Counted from the first letter of the stretch, positions 4,417-10,442 are shown. The stretch: 34,073 nucleotides of DNA from a virus (IMGVR_UViG_3300025132_000014:1-34073), one strand, 5' to 3'. Notes: generated from the letters alone by a model not told the origin. Translations and numbers: made by a program.

Positions 4417-5362
4417 ACTCTGCAATCTTAATCGCATAAAATAATTCTGCTGCTACCTGTGGCACAATACTATTCCCTAACGCCATCAACTTTTTTGTCC
4501 TGTCTCTTTGGTTTTGGACAACTCTTGGGATGTCTTTTGGTTCTTCGGAGAAATGTCCAGATAATGCTTCGGATAACCCATCATCCATGTAACCCAATCT
4601 GCGTTGAGTTGTAGTGGTTTCTTTTCTTTGTTGCTTAAATACTGAACTGCTACATCTAGTGTGTCGTAACTGATCTTCCCATTTCTTATCCTTCCCCCTT
4701 CGTAACCCCCCTTGTAATCTCTTGTTGATGGTGTTGGGTACATCATCATGGTTTTCTGATCTACTTGCTCCCTCAAATTGCCTGGTCGTTTCCTGCCCTT
4801 TCTGTGTCCTTCCTGCAACTTCTTCGTTGCTTCCTCTGATCTTGGTGGCAAGTGATCCATTGTGTTCGGAGTTGCCAGTAATGAATACTCTGTGTCGTAT
4901 GTGTGGGGCATTTTTACTTGCAGCTGGAATAACAACCGATTGAACGGAGTAACCTTCGTTTTCCAAATCAGTTTGCACTTGTTCGAATAAAACCCCTTCG
5001 TTGATATTAATAAGACCGACAACATTTTCTGCAATGACCCATTTCGCTTTGCAATCCTTAATAATTCTAAACATTTCATCCCAGAGCCACCGATCATCTT
5101 CTGTTGCTTTTTGTAGTCCTGCTTGGCTAACTGGTTGGCAGGGAAATCCTCCTGCAACGATATCAATTCTTCCAAGTCCAGTTGCATTTATTGTCCTAAC
5201 ATCATCATATATCGGTACATCTTTCCAATGTTTGCGAAGTACCTGCTGACAGAATTCATTCTGTTCACAGAAAGCAATTGTTTTATATCCACCAACAAGT
5301 TTTTCTGCTGCGTAACTAAACCCACCAATTCCACTAAACAAATCAAGTAAACGCATAACCAT
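4406..5362 (-). CDS. dcm-like: C5-cytosine DNA methyltransferase
   Basis: The product of 318 residues methylates cytosine at C5 using S-adenosylmethionine. All core motifs are present: I (DLFSGIGGFS, from residue 7), IV with catalytic PCQ (C75), VI (ENV, 112-114), VIII (R156-x-R158) and X (GNSIVPQ, 296-302). The target-recognition region between VIII and X is short. Phages use such enzymes to evade host restriction. The start at 5362 has AGGAAG 5 bp upstream and lies just after the HTH stop. The odd feature is that bases 4486-5187 encode a second protein-like sequence in another minus-strand frame, annotated separately. Third-position GC rises from about 5 of 30 codons near the N-terminus to about 8 of 20 within the overlap. 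Confidence 0.93.
   Translation of the reverse strand: MVMRLLDLFSGIGGFSYAAEKLVGGYKTIAFCEQNEFCQQVLRKHWKDVPIYDDVRTINATGLGRIDIVAGGFPCQPVSQAGLQKATEDDRWLWDEMFRIIKDCKAKWVIAENVVGLININEGVLFEQVQTDLENEGYSVQSVVIPAASKNAPHIRHRVFITGNSEHNGSLATKIRGSNEEVAGRTQKGQETTRQFEGASRSENHDDVPNTINKRLQGGLRRGKDKKWEDQLRHTRCSSSVFKQQRKETTTTQRRLGYMDDGLSEALSGHFSEEPKDIPRVVQNQRDRTKKLMALGNSIVPQVAAELFYAIKIAEYGE
4486..5187 (-). CDS. Overprinted gene inside the methyltransferase: TPT-motif phage 'methyltransferase-associated' protein
   Basis: A 233-residue frame lies wholly inside the methyltransferase gene on the same strand, shifted by one base. It looks like a real protein. From memory it matches a family of separate phage proteins often labelled DNA methyltransferase, with these features in order: LQEDFPANQ, SGMKCLELL, CKLIWKTKVTPFNRLLFQL, a LLATPNTMDHLPPRSEEA block, a YPTPSTRDYKGG block and LNADWVTWMMGYP. 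The ATG at 5187 has AGGA 6 bp upstream. None of the methyltransferase catalytic motifs is in this frame. The family hallmark SG-x-KCLELL is exactly the shifted reading of the methyltransferase's DRWLWDEM. Function unknown. The alternatives are a chance ORF or a frameshift product; the ordered motif match argues against chance. Confidence 0.6.
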   Translation of the reverse strand: MQLDLEELISLQEDFPANQLAKQDYKKQQKMIGGSGMKCLELLRIAKRNGSLQKMLSVLLISTKGFYSNKCKLIWKTKVTPFNRLLFQLQVKMPHTYDTEYSLLATPNTMDHLPPRSEEATKKLQEGHRKGRKRPGNLREQVDQKTMMMYPTPSTRDYKGGYEGGRIRNGKISYDTLDVAVQYLSNKEKKPLQLNADWVTWMMGYPKHYLDISPKNQKTSQELSKTKETGQKS

Positions 5363-5363
5363 A

Positions 5364-5576
5364 TCATCTTCCTACCATCTTCTCCTGATGCTCTTTCATA
5401 AAGTCATTTGCCTTTACCTGTCCTTGTGTTGCCATCTCTATCTTATTTAAAGAATCTGGTCTGGGAAACCTGTCACATTTTAATATCCGACAAATAGTGC
5501 TTCTCTTTAAGTCGCATAATTTAGCAAACTTATATTGAGAAATACCTTTTTGTTTTAAGTAATCTTTTAAATACAT
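5364..5576 (-). CDS. Cro-like HTH regulator
   Basis: The 70-residue product is almost entirely an XRE/Cro-type HTH: MYLKDYLKQKGISQYKFAKL, then CDLKRSTICRILKCDRFPRP, with a recognition helix RSTICRIL. It probably autoregulates the divergent region next to it. No Shine-Dalgarno sequence precedes the ATG, so the message may be leaderless or nearly so, as with lambda cI. It is the first gene of the leftward operon, ahead of the methyltransferase (stop 2 bp before that start). It has no cleavage or oligomerisation domain. Confidence 0.85.
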   Translation of the reverse strand: MYLKDYLKQKGISQYKFAKLCDLKRSTICRILKCDRFPRPDSLNKIEMATQGQVKANDFMKEHQEKMVGR

Positions 5577-5596
5577 AAATTATTATTAATATATAG

Positions 5597-5635
5597 TTGA
5601 CAATAAAGCAAGTATAAACTACTTATATTTATAAG
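5597..5635. promoter_or_regulatory. Divergent control region with consensus -35 and two inverted repeats
   Basis: A perfect TTGACA (5597-5602, plus strand) is followed by two inverted repeats that overlap by 3 bp: AAGTA/TACTT (5610-5614 and 5620-5624) and CTTATA/TATAAG (5622-5627 and 5630-5635). The best -10 match, TATATT (5624-5629), is 21 bp from the -35, longer than usual, so the promoter may need an activator. The repeats fit a dimeric HTH repressor and lie between the Cro-like gene and the rightward recombination operon. Confidence 0.55.
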
Positions 5636-5655
5636 ATGTTATGAAAGGGGTTTGA

Positions 5656-6543
5656 ATGACATTACCACAATACAGAGAAAAGTTAGGCAGTTACCACGAA
5701 TCAGCAAGTAATGGTAATATGCCTAAAGACCAAATGGCATTGAAGTTATATTGCCGTTCACAGCTTAAAGTTTCTTTTCCAGATGCAACACGAATGATGT
5801 CTGGTAGAATAGTTCAATTAGGCGTAGACCACCACAAAGGTTTAATAGATTTTAGTCCAATACAAGGACAACAAGAGGGTGTTGAGATAAATGAAGCAAT
5901 AAGACATGCATTGACAGATTATCAACTATACAACCCTCGCACCTTTGATGACGGCAAAGACAAGGAGGAGTTAGAAACTTTCCAAGAATACATACCAGAT
6001 ATGATAAAGGTAGCCGTTGAGGGATTGAATGAATATTTCCAGAATGTCAACACTATTGATGGAGAGTATGGCAAAGAATACAAAGAGCCAAGAATAGATG
6101 TTCCTATATTATTATATCAGGATTATTCAGGTGGTGGTAAGCAGATAGACTTAAAATGTCATTTACCATTACGAAACCCACCAAAGAAAGATGGCACAAG
6201 AACTTGGAGAGTTCCTAAACCAAAGACAGAACCATCAGATAATTGGGTTAAGCAACAGGCAGTCTATTGGAAAGCAACAGGACAAAAACCAGCTTTACTT
6301 TCTGTTACTGCATCAGATTATAACATCATAGATGAAACGAATTGTGAGTTATTACAAGAAGATAATCTTCAAATAGCTTATAATGAAATGGTAAAATCTT
6401 GGGAAGTTACTCAGAATTTACTTAAAGCAAGCAATGGTTCGTGGAAAACTTTATGTAGTCTTATTCAACCAGACATGAATGAGATAGCCAGGATGCACGG
6501 ACCAGAGTTTGTTCAAATCGCAAAACAACTTTGGGAGTATTAA
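5656..6543 (+). CDS. RecB-like PD-(D/E)XK exonuclease (recombination partner)
   Basis: The 295-residue product has a RecB/Cas4-type nuclease core: GGGKQIDLKC with D165-x-K167, followed by WVKQQAVYWKATG carrying the Q-x-x-x-Y motif (Q200/Q201 to Y204) typical of the RecB nuclease family. The N-terminal helical region (QMALKLYCRSQLKVSF, then GRIVQLGVDHHKG) matches the usual entry helices. Nucleases of this type make single-stranded tails for an annealing protein, and an ERF-like annealing protein is encoded two genes downstream. AAGGGG precedes the start. First gene of the rightward recombination operon. Confidence 0.85.
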   Translation: MTLPQYREKLGSYHESASNGNMPKDQMALKLYCRSQLKVSFPDATRMMSGRIVQLGVDHHKGLIDFSPIQGQQEGVEINEAIRHALTDYQLYNPRTFDDGKDKEELETFQEYIPDMIKVAVEGLNEYFQNVNTIDGEYGKEYKEPRIDVPILLYQDYSGGGKQIDLKCHLPLRNPPKKDGTRTWRVPKPKTEPSDNWVKQQAVYWKATGQKPALLSVTASDYNIIDETNCELLQEDNLQIAYNEMVKSWEVTQNLLKASNGSWKTLCSLIQPDMNEIARMHGPEFVQIAKQLWEY

Positions 6544-6891
6544 ATGACAGAACTATATAAACTTTACAGAAATGATACTGATACAACTAGCATTGAAGCA
6601 GTTGAAAGTATTGATGTGTCAAAAATGGAGAGAATTGTCTATGAAGTCATAGATAGTTACGGACAATCTGGGTGCATACAGGATGATGTATTAAAAAAGC
6701 TACCTCAATTTAGATATTCATCCATTACTGCTCGTTTTAAGGCACTAGAGGAGAAGAACTTAATTGTTAGGTGTGATACCACCAAAAAAGGAGACTCTGG
6801 TCGTAGTCAGCGTTATATGATGTCTAAAAGATATTACGATTTAGAGGATTTAACAGAAGAAGAAAAATTACAAGGGATGTTAGGGGTATAA
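6544..6891 (+). CDS. Winged-helix DNA-binding protein
   Basis: The start ATG directly abuts the stop of the nuclease gene. After an N-terminal arm (TDTTSIEAVESIDVSKMER), residues of about 27-100 read as a winged helix: VYEVIDSYGQSGCIQDDVLK, then SSITARFKALEEKNLIV as recognition helix, then a wing with TKKGDSGRSQRYM. Phage proteins of this layout occur in replication and recombination modules, sometimes as replication-initiation or loader-associated factors. No helicase-loader domain is present. It could bind the origin-like repeats at 3081-3216, but that is inference. Confidence 0.7.
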   Translation: MTELYKLYRNDTDTTSIEAVESIDVSKMERIVYEVIDSYGQSGCIQDDVLKKLPQFRYSSITARFKALEEKNLIVRCDTTKKGDSGRSQRYMMSKRYYDLEDLTEEEKLQGMLGV

Positions 6892-6892
6892 A

Positions 6893-7057
6893 ATGGATTA
6901 TAATGAAAGAGAGCAGAGGTTAGACCTATTGCAAATAAAGTTAGACAAGATAAAAGAAGAATTAAAGTCTATTCAGAAAGAAAAGCAAACTCTTTTGGAG
7001 AGTTTAAATCATTGTAACATTTTGTTAGAAAAGTTGACAGGAGAAAGCAATGACTAA
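6893..7057 (+). CDS. Small coiled-coil protein (54 aa)
   Basis: The ATG at 6893 lies one base after the previous stop, and the frame runs to TAA at 7055-7057, overlapping the annealing-protein start by 8 bp. The product is a continuous charged coiled coil: REQRLDLLQIKLDKIKEEL, then KSIQKEKQTLLESLNHC. Tight packing on both sides supports a real gene. It may be a partner of the annealing protein or a spacer ORF for coupling. Confidence 0.7.
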   Translation: MDYNEREQRLDLLQIKLDKIKEELKSIQKEKQTLLESLNHCNILLEKLTGESND

Positions 7058-7739
7058 TTTAAACAAAACTATGGATGCAGTAGCAGAACTGCACAAATCG
7101 CATGGTGTAAGACAAAAAGGTGGTAAACTTTATACACAGGTTGTTCACAGAATGGAAGCGTTTAGAAAGCAACATGGCACAGAGTTTGGTGTTGATACAT
7201 CTATACTTGTAAATGATGGACAAAAAGTTGTAGTAAAAGCAATTATAACAGACAAAGATAGTCGTATAGTTGGTGCTGGTATGGCTGAAGAAATACGAGG
7301 GCAAGGTCTTGTCAACACAACATCTGCATTGGAAAATGCTGAAACATCTGCTATTGGTAGAGCATTAGCTAGTCTTGGACTTGCTGGTGGTGAGTATGCA
7401 AGTGCAAATGAGATGGATGCAGTTGTTCGCAAAACTGATGTCATTAAAGAGACACCTCAAAAAGAGGTAAAGAATGAGGTGGTGGAGCAAACCCCAGATA
7501 AAACAACTCCACCATCTCAACCAAAAGATGCGGTTGAGGATTACGAAAAAATAATTAATCGTATAAAGCAAGCTAGGTTTGTAGATAACAAAGAAGCAGG
7601 CCAGTTAAGGTTATTACAAGAGAGATTTCAAAAAGATTATGAAGGTGTAATAATGAATCTACCAAAAGAAATTCAACAAAAAATATTTAAATTATTTACG
7701 GATGCTGAAAATCAATTAAAATCACAAATAAGGAGATAA
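7050..7739 (+). CDS. erf-like: ERF-family single-strand annealing protein
   Basis: The 229-residue product carries the ERF hallmark ENAETSAIGRALASLGL near residues 96-112, followed by AGGEYASANEM, and an upstream beta-rich part (VVVKAIITDKDSRIVGAGMA). The C-terminal third is a proline/glutamate linker and a helical domain. ERF proteins form rings on single strands and anneal complementary DNA, promoting phage recombination or genome circularisation. GGAG at the end of the coiled-coil gene serves as its ribosome-binding site. The RecB-like nuclease and the SSB-tailed protein in the same operon support the assignment. Confidence 0.9.
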   Translation: MTNLNKTMDAVAELHKSHGVRQKGGKLYTQVVHRMEAFRKQHGTEFGVDTSILVNDGQKVVVKAIITDKDSRIVGAGMAEEIRGQGLVNTTSALENAETSAIGRALASLGLAGGEYASANEMDAVVRKTDVIKETPQKEVKNEVVEQTPDKTTPPSQPKDAVEDYEKIINRIKQARFVDNKEAGQLRLLQERFQKDYEGVIMNLPKEIQQKIFKLFTDAENQLKSQIRR

Positions 7740-7740
7740 A

Positions 7741-8094
7741 ATGGCTAATCAATATAAGAAAGTATTTACCTGTAAGTTATTTGAAAACGACAGGATTATA
7801 TCTAACAGAACACATAGCAACAGTAATTGGGTTCCTATGGTGGGAGGAGAAAAAGCAGATATTGTTTTAAAAGAGGGCAAAAGGTATTCAGCAAGTTTAT
7901 TTAAAAATGATAAAGGTGGACTTGATTTTTCTTTATCTGAAGTAATAAACACATACGAAGGCGAGATGGATTCTATATCTGGAGCAGTATCGCAACCAGG
8001 TATGAAATCCATAGCTGAAGTCATGGAATCTAATCAAGTTGAGCAAAAGAAAGAAGAAGAAAAGAAATTAGATGAGGATGAAATTCCTTTTTAA
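7741..8094 (+). CDS. SSB-like protein with acidic DEIPF tail
   Basis: The start comes 1 bp after the previous stop, with AGGAGA just ahead. The 117-residue product has a beta-rich first half (YKKVFTCKLFENDRIISNRT, then GKRYSASLFKNDKGGLDFSL) compatible with an OB fold. It also has a linker and a C-terminus DEDEIPF, nearly identical to the acidic tip of bacterial SSB (DDDIPF) that recruits host repair proteins. The canonical SSB signature is not obvious, so it is probably a divergent phage SSB. Its stop overlaps the stop of the convergent late operon. Confidence 0.8.
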   Translation: MANQYKKVFTCKLFENDRIISNRTHSNSNWVPMVGGEKADIVLKEGKRYSASLFKNDKGGLDFSLSEVINTYEGEMDSISGAVSQPGMKSIAEVMESNQVEQKKEEEKKLDEDEIPF

Positions 8095-8234
8095 GACTTC
8101 TTTTTTTTCTTTGATTTCATTATCTTTTTTTGCAAAGCACTAGGCAATGTCTTTTGCTTTGCAGTTAAACCATTACCTTTTTTCTTTGGTGGTCTGCCTT
8201 TTTTACTTCCGTATGTTCCTTTACCCATTGGCAT
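8091..8234 (-). CDS. Lysine-rich 47-aa protein (last late gene)
   Basis: I take the ATG at 8234 (MPMGKGTYGSKKGRPPKKK), because AAAGGA lies 7 bp upstream. A longer frame from 8372 would lie wholly inside the neighbouring DUF6321 gene. The product is strongly basic, with a GRPPKKK AT-hook-like stretch and a poly-lysine tail. Proteins with this GKGTYGSKKGRP start are common at the ends of phage structural operons in my recollection. A role in binding packaged DNA is plausible. Its TAA overlaps the TAA of the convergent SSB-like gene. Confidence 0.75.
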   Translation of the reverse strand: MPMGKGTYGSKKGRPPKKKGNGLTAKQKTLPSALQKKIMKSKKKKKS

Positions 8235-8238
8235 AGCT

Positions 8239-8535
8239 TTATCCTTTCTTATTTTTATTGCGGTTAGAAATTGCTTTAGCTTTTCTTTTAGCATCTGCTT
8301 TACTACTTGCACCCCATGCACGAAGCGACAAAAGTAATCTTGTAGGTTTCCCATTCTTTTTTTCAGGTCCACGCATACCTCCCATTCTAGCGAGAAAACT
8401 TGCTCGTCTTGGATTATCTCCCTTTTTAACAGGAGCTTTTAATTTACCACCTTTATAACTAGCACGACCTTTGGCATTCAGTCCGCCTTTGGGATTCTTG
8501 CCTTCTTTTCTTTGCCATGCTGGAGTTCTAGCCAC
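8239..8535 (-). CDS. DUF6321 protein
   Basis: The frame starts with GTG at 8535, with GAGGA about 9 bp upstream inside the lysozyme gene. The 98-residue basic product begins MARTPAWQRKEGKNPKGGLN and continues with a KGRASYKGG block, then RRASFLARMGGM, the order seen in the DUF6321 family of marine and other phages. Function unknown. Its basic charge and late position suggest a virion or DNA-condensing protein. It overlaps the lysozyme gene by 8 bp. Confidence 0.85.
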   Translation of the reverse strand: MARTPAWQRKEGKNPKGGLNAKGRASYKGGKLKAPVKKGDNPRRASFLARMGGMRGPEKKNGKPTRLLLSLRAWGASSKADAKRKAKAISNRNKNKKG

Positions 8536-8977
8536 TACTTACATTCCTCATTCTTTCACATAATCTTTCTGCACGATTAGTAACTTGTTTATACCATTTG
8601 CTATCTTTCATTTGATTAGCAGCTTCTTCCCATTCACGATTGTCTACTGCTCTTTTCATTTTGTGAAAACGAGATAGTCTTGGTCTACCCATGTTAAACA
8701 TCATATTAGCTATTATGTGTTGAGCTTCCTGCGGTAATTCATCAAAGTCATAATACAACTTTTTGCACTCATCAATAGTTACATTAATATCTTCTTCAAA
8801 TAGTTCGTTTACTCTTTCTTCACCTATTTCTGTCCCAACTTCTAATTCGTATTCAGGGTCAGAATCTTTAATTAAATGTCCCACTCCACAAGTTGGTAGG
8901 GAAAGGTGGTCTAAATATATTTCATATTTTACACCTTCGTCAGCTATTATTTCTTCTCTTAATACTACTGTATTCAT
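8528..8977 (-). CDS. T4-type lysozyme (GH24 endolysin)
   Basis: The 149-residue product cleaves the peptidoglycan glycan chain. The catalytic triad is intact with T4 spacing: E14 (ADEG), D23 and T29 (TCGVGH), corresponding to E11, D20 and T26 of T4 lysozyme. The C-terminal lobe has the usual FNMGRPRLSRFHKM helix. There is no signal peptide or N-terminal anchor, so release depends on a holin, for which the 3-TM protein encoded nearby is the best candidate. The start forms an ATGA overlap with the stop of the preceding lysine-rich gene. Confidence 0.93.
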   Translation of the reverse strand: MNTVVLREEIIADEGVKYEIYLDHLSLPTCGVGHLIKDSDPEYELEVGTEIGEERVNELFEEDINVTIDECKKLYYDFDELPQEAQHIIANMMFNMGRPRLSRFHKMKRAVDNREWEEAANQMKDSKWYKQVTNRAERLCERMRNVSSG

Positions 8978-9129
8978 TTTCTTTTCTTTGCAGTTTTAGC
9001 TGATTGTTTAAATGCTTTAGCTGTTGGAGCACCTTTACTACCAGGTTTCCGCATCTTTTCTTTGCTTCCTGCTTTTATTCTTTTTCTTTTAGCATGAATA
9101 TTAGCGTATAATCCCTTTTTCTTTTTCAT
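8974..9129 (-). CDS. Lysine-rich 51-aa phage protein (GLYANIHAKRKR family)
   Basis: AAGGAG lies 6 bp before the ATG at 9129, and the TGA overlaps the lysozyme ATG. The sequence has GLYANIHAKRKRI followed by KMRKPGSKGAPTAKAFKQSA, which I recognise as a very widespread small phage protein of unknown function. It is almost wholly basic and probably binds nucleic acid. Short length hides it from ordinary gene-finding cutoffs. Confidence 0.85.
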   Translation of the reverse strand: MKKKKGLYANIHAKRKRIKAGSKEKMRKPGSKGAPTAKAFKQSAKTAKKRK

Positions 9130-9235
9130 TTGCATCTCCTTCAGTTTCGTATTCTATAACACCTCTGCATTTAAAACATATATAAGTGCCGTCTGGTTGC
9201 TTTTGCAATGTGTAAGCAATACACAATGGGCACAT
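9101..9235 (-). CDS. 44-aa zinc-ribbon protein
   Basis: The product has two CxxC knuckles, CPLC at residues 2-5 and CFKC at 20-23, with a beta-turn (QPDGTY) between, a minimal zinc ribbon, and then an acidic/lysine tail. Its start is 1 bp after the stop of the upstream 34-aa gene, and its end overlaps the lysine-rich gene by 29 bp. The ribosome-binding site is weak, so translational coupling is likely. Function unknown. Confidence 0.7.
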   Translation of the reverse strand: MCPLCIAYTLQKQPDGTYICFKCRGVIEYETEGDANEKEKGIIR

Positions 9236-9236
9236 T

Positions 9237-9341
9237 TTATCTTTTTCTTTTTCCAACGCCTAACAACTCACAATGTTTCATATAAAAATAATTACCTATT
9301 TTATTAAAAAATTTTGATAAATTCAAATAAAAACTAATCAT
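9237..9341 (-). CDS. 34-aa small protein (KFFNKIGNYFYMKH)
   Basis: The ATG at 9341 forms an ATGA overlap with the stop of the preceding 36-aa gene, and the frame ends 1 bp before the zinc-ribbon start. The peptide has an amphipathic N-terminal part, FYLNLSKFFNKIGNYFYMKH, a pattern I recall from small late proteins of similar phages, and a basic end GVGKRKR. It is probably membrane-associated. Precise packing on both sides is the main evidence that it is a gene. Confidence 0.6.
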   Translation of the reverse strand: MISFYLNLSKFFNKIGNYFYMKHCELLGVGKRKR

Positions 9342-9448
9342 TTCTTTTTAACCTTTTTTAAAACACTTTTTAATGTTTTAGCTTGTTTTGCGTGTGATTT
9401 ACTAGCTTTGTTTAAACCTTTAATAACTTTTTTTATTTTTTTCTTCAT
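9338..9448 (-). CDS. 36-aa lysine-rich peptide
   Basis: The start at 9448 overlaps the holin stop (ATGA), and the stop overlaps the next start in the same way. The sequence runs GLNKASKSHAKQAKTLKSVL and ends in KKVKKK. The KASKSHAxQAKTL pattern is found in small phage proteins encoded near lysis genes. It could form a basic amphipathic helix. Function unknown. Confidence 0.7.
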   Translation of the reverse strand: MKKKIKKVIKGLNKASKSHAKQAKTLKSVLKKVKKK

Positions 9449-9840
9449 TTTGTTAATCCTTTATACTTTTCAAAACTACGGAGTCCGCCCAATCCAAGCA
9501 TGCCCATAAGTACAGTCATTAAACTTCCCATGTCAAAGGTAGGCAATTCTGGTATATTTATTTTAAGATAAGCACAAACAAATATAGTTACTGGTGCAAG
9601 GACAAAGTGCCAACATAAAGCAATACCACAAGTCCAACCAATAAAAGGTCTCCACCCAGCAACAAATATAGACTTATGTTGTGCTTCTGCTTTGTTAATT
9701 TCAATTTGACCTTTAGCTAATTCCTGTGCATGTTTCTCTGCCATAGTAGCCAGGTCATGTGCCAATTTGTTTTTGACATCTTTGTCCTCAATAAACTTAC
9801 CAACAAGTTTACTTACTGGACCTATTAGTGCTGTTAGCAT
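9445..9840 (-). CDS. Holin of the 3-TM type
   Basis: The start at 9840 follows AAGGGAG by 6 bp; a longer frame to 9879 overlaps the previous gene. The 131-residue product has a polar, helical N-terminal half (EDKDVKNKLAHDLATMAEKH), the family motif FVAGWRPFIGW near residues 59-69, and hydrophobic segments at about 64-92 (two spans) and 104-120. This is the layout of the Holin_3TM family (PF11351), also found in gene transfer agents. It would open the inner membrane to let the lysozyme out. It sits four tiny genes upstream of the lysozyme gene. Confidence 0.88.
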   Translation of the reverse strand: MLTALIGPVSKLVGKFIEDKDVKNKLAHDLATMAEKHAQELAKGQIEINKAEAQHKSIFVAGWRPFIGWTCGIALCWHFVLAPVTIFVCAYLKINIPELPTFDMGSLMTVLMGMLGLGGLRSFEKYKGLTK

Positions 9841-10045
9841 TATTATCTCCCTTGTGTTCATGACCCATCCATATTCCAAATACTCCAGTCATCACTCCCA
9901 TAACAACTGAAACAAAAGCTGATTGGCTTGCAGTTGGGTCTGTTAAATTCATAAACCATTCAGCACATCTCCAAGACATTATCGTACTTGCTAACATCAT
10001 AAAGCGTGGCAAAATTTTCCATTTCAAAAATGTATCTACATTCAT
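9809..10045 (-). CDS. Two-span membrane protein, possible second holin
   Basis: The 78-residue product has a basic start, one membrane span at about 12-33 (LPRFMMLASTIMSW), a short loop containing DPTASQSAFVS and a second span at about 42-60 (VVMGVMTGVFGIWM), then a polar tail. The P-x-x-x-Q-x-AFVS-x-x-x-G pattern is familiar from a small phage membrane family encoded beside lysis genes. It may be a holin, antiholin or pinholin. It overlaps the 3-TM holin gene by 32 bp. Confidence 0.75.
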   Translation of the reverse strand: MNVDTFLKWKILPRFMMLASTIMSWRCAEWFMNLTDPTASQSAFVSVVMGVMTGVFGIWMGHEHKGDNNANSTNRSSK

Positions 10046-10248
10046 CTTAAAATCTCATTCAATCCAAAAACCTCAAGTAACATAAAAGTAAGAAACAATA
10101 ACAACACGCCACCTGCTATAAGTTTACCAGAAAAGTTTGTTGAACCTATCCGTATAGCCACAAATTCATTGCCAAGTATTCGTAGTATAAGTTCAAAACT
10201 ATTTTCTCCTATCTTTAAATCAATAGGTTTTTTCTTATCATCTGTCAT
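10042..10248 (-). CDS. Single-span membrane protein (68 aa)
   Basis: I start at the ATG at 10248, which shares a base with the previous stop (TGATG) and has GAGG 8 bp upstream; the codon before it in frame is TTG. An N-terminal polar part (DDKKKPIDLKIGENSFELIL) is followed by a strong span near residues 46-60 (LIAGGVLLLFLTFMLLEVFG). No family is recognised. It is part of the membrane/lysis gene series. Confidence 0.7.
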   Translation of the reverse strand: MTDDKKKPIDLKIGENSFELILRILGNEFVAIRIGSTNFSGKLIAGGVLLLFLTFMLLEVFGLNEILR

Positions 10249-10442
10249 CAATACAACCTCATAGATTCATTTACAGTAACTAATTTGCAAAAACAATCAT
10301 AGTTTTTTTCATCTTCACCAATTTTAATTGTTTGATTATCAAGAAAATTTTTAAAATAATCACAGTTGTTCACATTGGCAAAATGAGTTTGCCCTGCTGG
10401 AGCACCAGCTAAATAACACATTAAAAGAAAAGCAGGTTTCAT
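10248..10442 (-). CDS. Small exported cysteine-containing protein (64 aa)
   Basis: The N-terminus MKPAFLLMCYLAGAPAGQTH looks like a short signal peptide. The mature part has C-x-x-x-F and CFC motifs (NNCDYFKNF, YDCFCKL), suggesting disulfides in the periplasm. I recall similar short proteins in marine podovirus lysis regions. A spanin-like role is possible, but no lipobox is clear, so function is unknown. Confidence 0.65.
   Translation of the reverse strand: MKPAFLLMCYLAGAPAGQTHFANVNNCDYFKNFLDNQTIKIGEDEKNYDCFCKLVTVNESMRLY

Noticed and set aside
8235-8372. N-terminal extension of the 47-aa basic protein
   Set aside because: It would lie entirely inside the DUF6321 gene in another frame, and its start has no ribosome-binding site. 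The internal ATG at 8234 has one.
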